The position numbers and the translations under genes were made by a program. A stretch of 64,000 bases of DNA from Rhynchopus sp. YZ270_cl-10 (lineage: Eukaryota > Euglenozoa > Diplonemea > Diplonemida > Diplonemidae), in NCBI GenBank assembly GCA_964035575.1, contig OZ037913.1:1178001-1242000 (forward strand), given 5' to 3'. Below the pieces are notes generated by a model, which saw only the letters and a list, made by a program, of their open reading frames with translations, was not told where the DNA came from and did no database searches. Of the stretch, positions 42,115-55,047 are shown one piece after another (position 1 is the first letter of the stretch; each line of letters starts with the position of its first letter).

Positions 42115-45100
42115 ATGCCGTGGTCGCTCCCTCGAGGGCCCCCTGACGAAGATGCGAGCGCTCTGGTCTCGATCAGGACAGGGACGAACACGTCGTCTGA
42201 ATGTGTTGGCACGCTGCACCTGCGACTAGACTCGTCGCTGGCGAATGTGCGGCACCAGCTTGTGTCGCTTGCGTTGGCAGCGAAGAAGTCACGCAAGGGC
42301 ACTACAGCCCCTCCACCACCGCCACCACCTACACCGACGGGGCCGTTGCCGCCACTCTCAGACGAGCAGCGTGAGAAGCTGTCGAAGATCCGTCTGCACG
42401 CATTTGACTTCAGCACACACTTCCAGTTCATCCGGCATGGTGGCGTGCGGGTCATCCCTACAGCAGCAGAGGCGACGCTGCAGATCAAACAGCTGTTCCC
42501 TGTGCTGCCGAACATCGGACCTGACTTCCCGAAGACGACGTTCCGCTTCCCTGAGGAGACGGAGGTCGTGTCGACGGAGCCGCCGAGAGGCAAGAAGCGT
42601 CCGAAGAACATCCGCATGGCGGATGTGGGTGACTACGCTGTGGGCTTTGCTGTGCTCTTCGTGCGGCAGAAGAGCAGCGACCACAGCGAGAAGGTCGTCA
42701 TGGAGCGTCTTCTCATGCAGAACAACGTCTTTGGCCGCCTGCAGACACCACAGCAGCTGGGCACGCTCATCAGCAAACACAACGCAAACACAAAGGACTT
42801 CATGGGGCGCACGATCCTGCAGGAGTGTGCGCAGGAGGGCAACTACCACGTCGTCGGCTTCCTCACGAACCTCAGCTTTGTGCAGATCGAAGCGAAGGAC
42901 TGGCGTGGGCAGACTGCCCTGCACCTGGCGGTCGACCGCGGCCACCCTGAAGTGATCTCACTGCTCCTCGACGCAGGCGCTGACGTGCTTGAGCAGGACA
43001 GCTGTGGACGCACGCCTCTGCACATCTCACTCTCACGCCGCACAGATGTGCTTGCAGCACGTCTCTGTGCACGTCTCCACTCCAAAGGCGTCACGCACGA
43101 GCAGGTACGCGAAGCGAAGGACATGACAGGGAAGTGCCCCATCGAGCTCTTCTCGGAGCTGACACCCAGCTTCAGCGAGCTCTGCAGGATCGGCCAGCTC
43201 ACACCGCTGCGTGCGCTGTGGTCGCACTACCTCTTCGACAGACGACAAGTCTTGGAGTGTGGCATGGGCGGGCGTACGTCGCTGCACGAAGCTGTCGACG
43301 CTGGGCAGGTTGCAGTGGTGGACTTCCTTCTGAACGAGGTGGGCATGGAGGCGCTGCTGGAGGGTGGGTGTGTCGACGACTCGCAGCGCTCGCCTCTGCA
43401 CGTTGCTGCGCAGAGGGGCTTGACGGCGATAGCGAAGCGGCTGATGCAGTCGCTGAACCCGAACCTGACGGACTGCAACATCAGAACGCCGCTGCACCTT
43501 GCACTGCTGAGGGGGCATGCGGACACAGCGGAGGCGATTCTTGAGGGCGCTGTGCAGCTGGAGGTGAACATCATGGACATCAACTACTGCACACCCCTGC
43601 ACCTCGCAGCCGCAGCCAACATGCACCGCTGCTGCGAGCTGCTCCTCACAAAGCACAACGCCAGCGCCAACCTGCGCGGCTTCTCGAAGGTCGTCTCCTG
43701 CATCCGCCGCCCCTCAGCGGACCTCACCGCAATGCCTGCACACGAGCGTGCTGCTCACCGCAGACGCATCTTCCAAAAGGAACGCAAATGGCGCATGCGT
43801 TCGTGGCACTTCCTCCGCTACGACAACGACACCAAAAGCTTCAAAGCACGCAGCGACTTCAGCTCCGAAGGCCGCCTCAGCGATTGGCGTGAAAGCCGCA
43901 TCACAGCCCTCCGCCCCAAGAGTGAAGAGGACGGCGGCCCGCAGTGGGAACAGCGTGCGGTGTTCAAAGGCGGGGCGATGCTGAACTGGAACAGAGCCTT
44001 TGCACACCAACCTAATGTGAAGTTCTCTGACTACAAGAATGGGGACAAGCTTGCCGGCGCACACCATGAGGACAAACGTCTTTCGAGTGGTCTGTTTTGG
44101 CTGCGCGAGGCTAAATGCAACCTCACACCACGCGCACCTCTTGTGGAGGTACAGCTGCACCGCAGACCGCATGAAGACTTGGGCATCTCGTTTGCCGCCG
44201 ACTGCGTCATTGACGGTGTGGGCGGTGGGTCGCCAGCGGAGCGTGCTGGTCTGGACCACTTCCAGGGCTACCGTGTGACCGAAGCGTACATCGACCTTTC
44301 ATTGGAGAAGAGCGCAGGTGGACGTGGCATCGGCCTGCGCTGTGAGGGCAGTGTTGTGAAGAGTGTCGACAACGGCAGTGCTGCGGACGTTGCAGGCATC
44401 GCACCACGCATGCGCATTGTCTCCATCCTGCAGAAGTCCTCTGGCGAGAAGGCGCACATCCCACACTGCAACGGCATCGTCGAGTCTGTCATCAAATCCG
44501 CCACATCCGAGAAGATGACCATCACAGTCTGCATCCCTGTCGCAAGCATCTCTACACTCGACCGTCTCAGTGGCGACACCGTAGGTCTCCGTCTCGAGCA
44601 TGCATCCCGCCCACGCATCACCAGAGCACCGAAGCAGTACAGCCTAGAGGAGAACACCTACGCGTTTCCGAGCATCCTCGCCTGCGCAGTGTCTGGGAAG
44701 AACTACCAAGCAGTGGCGGCGCTGCTCTTCAAGCACGGTGCAGTGCAGGCAGACACGGAGGGTACGGAGACGCTAGCGAAGGTCTGCCGCAAGCTGATTG
44801 ACGACCGTCTTGTGGACCTCGCAGGGCACGTTGTGCAGCTGATGGGCGACAACAAGGGGGGCCTCCTGCATCACTACGTAGCTGCGGGCAACCACGACGC
44901 GGTGCGCTGGCTGGTCGAACAAAGCTGTCCACTCACAGAGGTGCATGGACGCGACAAGCTCACACCGTTGGCGCTTGCTGCGAAGCTCGGTGACAGCCGT
45001 GCCGTCACCTTCCTGCTTGAACAGGGTGCGGAGCAGACCCTTGGCGAAGGCGGCAGTGATGCTCTTCTGCAGGCAATTCTTGCAGGACGCGACAACATTG

Positions 45101-48100
45101 CGACGCTTCTTGTGAGCAACCGGTCCACGGGGCATGAGCCGCTCCACATGGCGGCTGCGAAGGGTCTTCTCAAGTTCGTGAAGGCTTTGGTAGGCGCCAA
45201 AGCAGACGTCGTCAACCTGCTGAACCCTGCAGGCAGGAACTGTCTCTACGTTGCTTTGGAAGCTGCGCCGTGCGTCGTTACAGAGCTTCCTGCGAAGGTG
45301 CTGGGCCGCAGACGCCACATCGACGAACCCTCATTGGGCAGTGGTTTCTTCCTTCGCGACACTGACACCGCCGCAGGTCGTGCGCCCAAGACAAAGGCCG
45401 TACGCAGAAAGCACACCGACCCGCAAGCCCTCAGTGAAGTCAGCTACGAGGAGTTGGTAGTGTTCCTTTGTTCGAAAGGAATCGACCTGGCTGGGTCGCA
45501 GGAGACGCATCCTCTCGACTACGTGGACCTTGCTGCAAGCAAAGGCATGTGGGCTGCGGTCGACGCGCTGTTGGATTTGACGCAGCGTTCCTTCCAGACG
45601 GACAGTTTGGCGAGACCAGCGCCGTTCACGGATATGCACGGTCCTGCTGGTGGTGGTGTGCAGCTGGACCGTGCCCTCTGTCGCGCGAACCCCTCCCGCA
45701 CTGCACACAGAGACGTTTTCTCGTATGCAGCAGCAGCCGGGCAGGAGGCGCTCCTCGCAAGGCTTGTCGTGCAGTGGGGTCTGCTGCCGTCACCAGGATG
45801 TGACGCAGCGCCTACACCGAGGAACGCTTTGGACTATGCCTTCTGTGGGAACAAGGTGGACCCCTGTCTGATGCTGCTCTCGCGTGGTCTGCTGCCGACG
45901 CGGGAGTGTGAGAGCACGTCGCGTGAGGTGCGTGCGTTGTTTGCTGCGGTGTTCCACTTCGTCGCGCCTGCAGTGCTGCGGCGGCGTGTCGGGCGGAAGG
46001 GTGTGCAGAAGTGGGAGGCGCCTGCTGTGCCGTTCCCGAAGCTTCCTGTGAACATCTTCACGTATGCGCTCCCGGGAGCTTCGGTGATGCATCCGAAGGT
46101 GGGCGACCGCCTGCAGGTACCGCACCACGGTGGGCTGCACACAGGCACGGTACTCTCAGACGACGACGGTGTGCTCACAGTACGCATCGACGGCAGCACC
46201 GACCTTGCTGCAATCGACTTTTCCAACGTCGTTGTCTTCTACGACACAGGCCGCACACTCATCCACGAGCTCGTCGCAAGAGGCCACAGCGCCTTTATCG
46301 ACAAACTCGTGCGCTTCGGTGCCTCGAACCCTACACAGGTACACCGCTTCTCTGCAGACAGACTCCCAGAGAACACAGGAGGCTCGCTGCTCTACCATGC
46401 TGTCCTCCGCAGGCAGGAAACGGTTCTTGCCTCCCTGATAGACACACACAACGTTAAGGTATGGGTTTGTGGGGGAGGAAGAGGATACCTTCGTCAGGTT
46501 TGCGGGTTTTGCTTAACGTATTTCATTTCTTTGTTTCAGATAACCGCCGATTTTGGAAAGTCTCCTCTCATTGCTGCAATCCTGCTTGGCAGTCTGCCGA
46601 TACTGCAGAAGCTTGTCCAAGGTGGTCAAGATGTGAACCAGGCTGCCGTGGTACAGGACGTCCCTACACACAGGTATCCACGCCCCCCTTTACTCTCATT
46701 CCAGAGTGCGCCTTTACCCCTTGCAACTTCACTTAACACCTACAACACATCAGATCTCAGCTACTGAAGGACGTGAAGGGACGCTCTGTGTCACCTTTGT
46801 ACCTTGCGTGCATGCTGCTTGAGAGCGAGATGGTGTTGCTTCTGCTCTCACGGCACGCGGACCCCAGCATCGGACGTGGTGAAGGCGACACAGCACAGTC
46901 GCCGCTGCACGTTGCGCTGTCGGTGGCGGGCACGGCTGTGGTTGCGAACAGCACGACGTTCTGCCCAAAGCGGCAGATTGTTGCTTCTGCTTCCGCCCGC
47001 AAGATCGCCAGCGGCCTTGTGCGTGTCCTGCGCGACACAGGCGACACTGCACACCACGGTGGCGCACCGCTCCCGACGCACGTCCTCAACCTCGCAGCCA
47101 AGAAAGGCTACTTCACTGTTGTGCACGAAATGCTCCGCAAAAACGTCGACGTCGCAGCCGCAGTCGCAGCCGCTTATGATGATGCGTATGCAAAGATGTT
47201 TTTTTAATCCAAATATTGTATTGTTTTCTGACGAACCTAACCACGAGAGGTTCTTCTTATTTTGTGAGGCACATTTATTTTCAGTTTTTACTTTTTGTTC
47301 TCCACAATTTTCTACCTCCCACACAGGACATCATCGTTCATCATTCCTCATGTTCTGCACTACCTTGCTGGTGGAGGGGAGCTTGAGATGCTGAAGCTTG
47401 CAGTTGGGCAGCAGCGTGTTGCACATGGCGCTACGGACCTGCTTCTGCCTGAGGGCGCTGCAGGCGACGGTGTGCTGCGGGTTGCGAGCAGGGAGTCCGA
47501 CAAGCGACGCGACCTGGGGACCACTGCGGACTGCGCGCTGCACGCACACCACCCTGCCACGCTTGCGTTCCTGCTGGCGCGTGGCGTGCGGCTGTCGCGT
47601 GTGGCGGCGGCTGACCTGCCACGTGCCCTGCCCTTCGTGGCACGTGTAGCGAAGACACGCCACGACGGCAACAGACGCAACGACACATTCGACCGTGTAC
47701 CCCTCGACGCCGCCCTCACCCCCATCGGCGTGCCCTACCAGCTGCGCGCGCTTCTCGACATCGTGGAACGCCCCTCTTCGCAGAAGGCACGCTTCAACTA
47801 CCTCCACGCATCTGCCCTCAAACCTGCTTGCGGTGAGTCCGGCCGCTTCCTTCTGCAAGAACGCTACGACGTGAACGAGACGTACACCGACCCGCTCCTG
47901 GGCGAGCTCAGTGCAGTGTGGCTTTGCGCCGCACGCAACAACACGACACTCATGGAGGCTGTCCTGCAGGCGCCGGCACTACGCATTTCTGGACGCTCTC
48001 CGGTGCCCTTCGCCGTCATGAACGGACACCGCTCTGTTGTCACTAGGCTCATCGAGTTGGGAGCAGATGTCAACTACTGCGAAACGTTGATGTACCCGAG

Positions 48101-51100
48101 CTCCGTTCTGAGCAGAGTGCTTCCTGTGTCGCGGGAGGCTGTGCAGCGGCATGAGGTGGTTCGCTTTGGTGCTGACCACTACGTGACGGAGATGACTGCA
48201 GTGTGGTACGCTGCCTCGAAGGGCATGGAGGACGTGGTCGCACTCCTCCACGCGCACGGCGCAGATCTGCAGAACGCTGCGACGACAGCACGCAGAAGCC
48301 TGCACCCCACGCTGCTTTCGTACCACGCAAAGCCGCGCACCGTCATGAAGGTGCCGAAGCCTGAGGACGTGGACGACTACTACCAAGACGACGGCAGAGG
48401 CGAGGTCGAAAGCGACGCAACCCCTTCCTTCCGTGTGCGCATCAAACGCGAGGTGGCCCGGCGGAAACGGAACCTCGTGAAGAACCTTGAGCTGGACGAG
48501 GCAGAGGACAGCATCGCAGAGGAGGCCATCGTGCACGCAGCGTTGGTCGCAACGTTCGGCTCGCTCCGTGGTGCGTACCGTGCTAGCTGTCGGAGTGGTG
48601 CCTGCTCAAGCGACTCTGTTGCTGCTGTGTGCTCTGCGGCAGGTCTGGAGGACCACATTGCTGACCACATTGCAGGGGCGGTGACAAGGGGGATGTCGTT
48701 TGCAGCGTTTAAGGTGTTGTTTCCCAAGCGTGCTGCTGGTGGCGATGGTGGTGGTAGTGGTGGTGGTGGTGCGGTGTCGGTGAGCTACCTCGAGCACGAT
48801 GCTGTGAAGCTGCGCCCCATCTGGGCGGTGGTCGCCTGCGCACCGATGCACCCCTGCAAGTCGAAGAGTAAGCAAGCCCTGCGCGACAAATGCGACCAGT
48901 TCATCCGCACCGCGCGCTACATCATACGTTCGGACGGCCTGCGAGGCATGACCCCAGAGGAGCTCACTGCGCTTGTCCTCGTAGCCTGCCAACGCGGCCA
49001 CTGGGAGATCGCAGTTCTCATAGTGAAGGAGGGTGGCCGTGCTTCCAGAAGCGGTGAGTCCAAGGACAGCCACTTCCTTACAGAGGTGAGCGACGCGGAT
49101 GTGCGTGGGTTCAGCTACATCAGTGCACGCCACCCGCTGCACATGGCGGCACGGCATCTGGACAGAGACATGTTCACGCTCTTCCTGAAGCGCTGCAAGA
49201 AGCAGGACATCGCAACCCTGCGCGACCCGAGCGGCTTCACCGCACTGCACTGCGCCATCCTCTCCATCAACAGTGAGGTGGTGGACCTGCTGCTCGACCT
49301 GGACTACATGAACGTCGAGACTCCTGCGGGCACAGGCACGCGCAGCACGTTCCGTGTGCTGAAGGGCAAGGTGCTCAAGGAGGAGCGCGAAGCGTCGTCA
49401 GGCATGACGCCACTGATGCTTGCCTGCAGGGTGAACAGCCAGGTCATGGCCACACGTGTCCTTGCTGGCGGTGCTGCCATCAACGCGACAGACACGGACG
49501 GGAACACCGCACTCATCCACGCTGCAGAGATGGGCAACTTCCAGGTGGTCGAGACGCTCGTCAGCAAGAACGCAGACGTCGGGGTGCTGAACAAGTACGG
49601 CTACACAGCGCTGATGCGTGCCTGCGCAAGGGGACATAACGACGTTGCACTTCCCCTTCTGCAGTACTGGACACGCCACGACGGCCTGCTCTCACCTACC
49701 ACGTCTGTGCTGCACTGCGCTGCGGAGGGTGGCTGCGAGAGTGTTGTCGAGATGCTGACAAACGACTTCGACATGAACCTCATCGACGTGCTTGCACACG
49801 ACAACCACCGCAGCACGCTGCACAGCTCTGCACTGTGGAAGGCGTGGGCACTTGGGAAGTGGGGTGTTCAGGCGAAGCTGATTGCGCACATCAAGAAGCG
49901 GGAGGACGCAGGCTGCATGGAGCCTGTCGAGAGCGAGATGGACCAGCGCATCCTTGCACAGCTCAGCAAGACGGACACGGCACCCTCAGACGAGGTGGAG
50001 GACACGTTGCTGCCTGGGTGGCTCAGCCACGCATGCGAGCTTGCGGCACGTATCCATGCAAAGCTGAAGAAGATCCGCGGCACGAAGAAGTCCTTCCCCA
50101 CAGAGCTTGTCGACGCACCAACGATCCCGCCGCTCAGAGAGTCGCTGCGTGTGGGCTGCACTCATGTACGCATCCGCTGCGGGAAGGATGTGACCGGTGT
50201 GCAGCTGCAGGACCAGGGCAAGCTTGCATCGCTGTGCCTCACAGCCGCACAACGCATGCGTGCAGAGCGCCGGAAGGAGTGGACCCTCCTCGAATGGGCT
50301 GTGCGTGCAAACCACGCTGTTGTGGTCAAGGTCCTGGGCGACCGCAGCCTCCCCGACAGGTGTGGTGCACTGCATCTTGCTGCGGAGCGTGGCAACCTCG
50401 ACATTGTGCAGATCCTTCTGCAGCTGCAGATGTCCTCTGTCTCCTCACTCGACAATTCTGGACGCACTGCGCTCATGCGTTCCATTGCCTCTGGGCGCGA
50501 AAAGGTGGCACTCTTCCTGATGTCCAAAACGCCTGCACGGAAGCTGCTGAAGCTGACCCCAGACGGAAGGACACTTCTCCACATGTGTGCGACGTCAGGA
50601 CTTGAGGACGCCGTCACGCACATGATTGGATGTCTTGTGCAGCTGGAGCGCCGCCTCAAAGGTGAGGACAACCTGAGTCTGCACGACTTCATCAACATCC
50701 CCGACAAGCACCCAGGCCTGACGGACTACGACTCCGAGGACGAAGAAGACGAACAGCAGACAGAGAAACCTCGAGAGGAGGAAGCACCCACCACAGGCTT
50801 CACGCCCTTCGAGTACGCACTCATGTTCGGGAAGCCTGCCATCGCACTGCGCCTTGCGTACGGTTCCACGATGTCGTCTGTCAAGTCTGCGTCACCGTCG
50901 ATCTCGCTGAACCCACGCTTCCCGGGCTCGGCAGGGTACTACCTGCCCATCATGTCGCCAAGCGTGCGCGCCACGCTGAGTGAGTTCTTCAACGACCCGA
51001 GCCGCTCGTTCAATGCAGGGCCGTTCACCATCAGAGGAGACTTCGTAAGGCACCCGTCGCATTGGTCACCGAATGATGAAGGGAAGTGGCCGAAGGAGAA

Positions 51101-54100
51101 GTCCGTGCTGACCTTCTCGCGTCTGACGTGGCCGGATGTGCGTGCGATAGGCCTCACAAACCTGTCGAAGATCCCGTGGGTGTCCGAGAAGCTGGCTGAG
51201 ATCGTCACCTTCGAGCACGAGCGCAGCAAGTACGCACAGCTGCTGGCGTGCCTGGACCTGCAGAACCGTGCCTTCCGACTCAACACTGCGTCGCTCAACG
51301 ACCTTGGGCCAGAGGACCGTCTTGTTGTGCTGCAGAGGCTTGCATCTGCACTCATTGTGCACCGCTACACGCCACGCGACTACGACTGGACGAGCACGAC
51401 AGGCGCCATCCAGGACACTGCAGTCGTGGGCATGGAGAAGATCAAGCGCCGCAAGCCGAAGACCAGCAGCAAGGACAGCAGGATGGCTGTTGCTGCGGAC
51501 GGGCTTGCGGGGCAGGTGACCTGTGTGCAGATGGAGTACGTGAGCGACCCGAGCCAGGTCAAGGTCACTGTCGACTCGGAAGGTGTTGTGCACGAACGCT
51601 TCACCATTGTGAACGGCAGCTTCGTGTGCGGGAACGTAGAAGCTGCGATTGAGGCACACTTCCGCAGAAAGGAGCGTATTGCGACAGGCGAGGCGGACCT
51701 TGTGCTGAAGGAGGTGACCGCCTGGCTGCGCGGCCAAGCCAACCCGCTTGTGAAGAACCTGAGTGTCTCCGTCGACTGGAAGGCGATTGACAAGTACAGG
51801 TTCGACTCTGCAAGCGACCGCATCAAGTCCTTTGAGGTGCTCACCTCGAACAGAGGCATCTGGAGCATTGTCCCTGCACTGCAGCAGATTTCCAACGACG
51901 ATACTGCAAAGAGGGAGAAGATTGCGTTGTTTCCGTACTCGGGTATTGTGTTCCGACGTGCGGGGTGGATTGACGGACAGTTCTTTACGTCTGAGAAGGA
52001 CGCACAGCCTGAGAACGAGCTTGTCGTGCACTACGACGTGCGTGGCGGGAATGCGCACTTCTCGAGCATCACAAAGTCGCTGTCGCGGCTGTTCCTTTAC
52101 CACGAGGTGGAGTCGCTCAGGATGCTTATGATCGGCGAGCAGGAAACATTCAAACAACGTGTCGCGCCTGTCCTCCCTAACTTGCGCAGCAAGTTTGAGG
52201 TGGAGGGTGGGTGGAAGATGCTTGGCGGCCTCGACATGGTGCTCATGAACCTGCGTCAGCTGATGGACGACATCTGCGACCGTCTACACGGCTTTGTGAA
52301 GGTGCCGCCGAAGCGCAAAGAGAAGCGTTCCAACTCCGTGTGGCAGGACCTGAGCCGTGTCCCGCAGGACGTGACGCTGCAGACACTTCTGCAGCATGCA
52401 CTCAAAACGCACATCAAAAGCATCGGCCTTCTCGTCAGCTCAAAGCGCGAGCCCACTGCCAAGCTGGCAGCAGTGTCGAAGACAGTCATCGCATGTGCAC
52501 AGACGACGGCAGACCACGTCAAGCTCCCCAGCAACGCGTTCCCACACCCACAGCTGCTCAACGCGTTCTACTTCTCTGTCGTCGACGCAGAGGTGCAACG
52601 TCTGCAGGAGCGTGCGCAGAGCACACTAGCAGACGCACAGCAACGCCTCATCACGTACCTGCCCGCCACAACGCTGTCCATTGAGTGGTCGTCCTTTGCG
52701 GACCTCGAGCCCGAAGCACGTCTCCTCGCCTTGGGTGTCTTCTGCCACGGCCGCGGCGTCAAGGTGCTGCAGCCGCTCATCTCAGGCATGAGCGCAGGTT
52801 GGGACTCGAAGCTCGGCGTCTTCGTGCGTGAGTACGTACACCAGGTTGTGATCCACTGCACCTCACGCTGGCAGTCGTCGACCGCCTTTGTGAAGAAAGG
52901 AGGCGTCTTCCACTACTACACGTCACTGCTGGCGGCAGCTGCGGGGGGCAAAGCGCTGCTGACGGCGCAGGAGATTGCAACGGACCTGATCACGCACCTG
53001 GAGGAGGTGGACTCTGCGACGGATATGGCTCCCGAGAAGTTCTTCAGCCGCGAGGTTGCGAGGACGGACGTAGCACCGCGTGCGTGCATTGCGGACTACG
53101 TGGACCCGACGCATGCGATTGCATGCTGGTGCACTTTCAACAACTTGCGTGACATTGTTGTGGGGCGGCGAGGTAAGTTCCATATTCGGGCACGCAACTT
53201 CCTCAACTGCTTGTGCACACGTCTTCCAAGTGTGTCCCCGACACAGCCGTTTGTTGTGCGCCTCACTACGCCACTTGGCGAGCTTGTAGACGCGCAGGTC
53301 TCTGTGACACCACCCGCCGACGACCAGGACGCGTCGCTGTACACCGTGCGCTACGTCGCACCTGCAGTGGGAAGCTACCTCATCAACGTCATGGTCAACG
53401 GCGAGCACATCTCACGCTCTCCATGCAACCTCAGAGTCTTCCCGCCCGCAGACCCAGAAGTTTTTGTTGCGAGCGACCCACAGGTATGTTCCATGTTGCC
53501 ACCTACCCTCACCCACCACCACACACAGGTCAACACGATCCTCGTCAAGATGCCAGTCATCTTCTCCTTCCATGCGGAAGACAACGAAGGCAACCGACTG
53601 CGCCACTTCAGCCCTCCCCTCAAGCTCGGTACTGTCGTCACCCTAAAGGAGTGGTCAGTGGTGCGCAAGCTGCAGCGCAAGCACGGCCTCGACATGCCGA
53701 GCATGTCTCAAGACGACCCACTGCCTCTGGGGAAGTGGTTAGTGAAGCGGACATTCCGCTCGCGGAACCAAGTGGTGCTGGCGCAGGAGGAGAGTGCGGG
53801 GCAGGACCACACCTTTGCGCAGGCGTGCCTGGTGGATACGGTATGACTTTCCCCTGAAAGGTGGCTGAGCACGAGACTTCCAATTTTCTAAAGCCATTTT
53901 TTGTGTCACTTCCCAAATGTGACGAACCATCCACTCCCCTTCTATCACACCACTACACACACAGGGCGTCACGTTCTCCGTCTCCTCCGACGCAGGCGGC
54001 GAGATGGACATCGGTCCTGTCCTTGACGAACACAACGGTGAGTGCAGTGTGCGCTGCCTGCCTAAGGAGACAGGCGACTACAATGTGACGGTCACCATGA

Positions 54101-55047
54101 CACGCGGCAGCAACCAGTTGACATGCACCCGCGCGTTCAACGTTGTGGATGCAAGACAGGGGGTGGAGCACATGCGTGAGTTTGGTTTAAAGCATTGGGA
54201 GAAGAAGCTGCGGCGCATCCAGACAAGCAAATGGGACAAGGAGGGATGGGCACGGTGGCGGCAGAAGCAGCGCGCGCAGACGACGCCGTGCTATTTTGCG
54301 CAGCGTGCTGGGGGGCGGGACACACGGGACTGGCGCGTGGCGGCTGATGTGACACAGTGGACGTCCTCTCTGCGGCAGGGCGCACCCTCTGCACGCAAGA
54401 CGTCAACCTTCAACGAATGGATGACGTTCCGCCGGGAGTGCGTCACTGAGGTCGACACGAACGTCATCCCCGACTGGTGGCTCAGGGACGCAGATACCGA
54501 CAGAAAGGCGACCCTGCGCACGAGAGAGGAGTGCTACCCAGTGTACCAGGAGAAGCTTCTGCTGCGTGCGGCACGCTTCCCACAAGAGGTCGCTAAGGCA
54601 CTCACACGCAACATGACGCTCCCTAGCAGCACCGTCAACGCCTTCGCCGAAGGAGCACAGCAGAGCACCTCTGCGCCAGTGCGCTGTGCAAAGCTCGGCG
54701 ACTTGCTCAGCGACCATTACCTCCAGCTCACACTCGACAACAACGGCGGGGCAACAGTGAAGTACTCTCGCGACCTGCCGTTGAACAAAAAGAGCGATTT
54801 GCTCAGTGAGGAAGAGCTGGTATGTGTGTTTTTTTTATGACACTTTTTAGGAAAATATTATTTCAACGAAGTGAACAACAAAAATGTGGAGTGCTTTTGG
54901 TCCCAACACAAATGAAAGAGACAACATAAAATGAGCCACAATAAAAAATGAAAAAAATAAAACTAATCACAGGAGTTGAAGCTGCGTAGGAACGACGCTG
55001 CGATGCTAACCCCAGTGCTGACCTTCAAAAGGGGGAAAGGAAATTAG
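42115..55047 (+). CDS. Giant ankyrin / PDZ / filamin-domain protein, 7 exons
   Basis: Exons: 42115-46458, 46540-46673, 46754-47185, 47327-53483, 53529-53840, 53965-54819, 54973-55047. They join in frame to about 4102 aa. Five donors are GTATG-type; the donor at 46674 is GTATCC. All acceptors are CAG. Residues ~60-80 are a polyproline run. Ankyrin repeats occupy ~220-500 (GRTPLHISL, GQTALHLAVDRGHPEVISLLLDAGAD), ~850-1100, ~1270-1640 and much of ~1640-2800. Two PDZ-like modules lie at ~670-805 (LGISFAADCVIDGVGGGSPA). A small SH3/Tudor-like stretch lies near ~1330-1375 (GDRLQVPHHGG). Two filamin-type Ig domains lie near the C-terminus (~3605-3690, NGEHISRSPC; ~3793-3850). The long segment ~2850-3600 has no domain I recognise. 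No membrane segment was seen. Likely a cytoplasmic scaffold; the function is inferred from domains only. The shortest intron is 45 nt and leaves the frame open. Confidence 0.88.
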
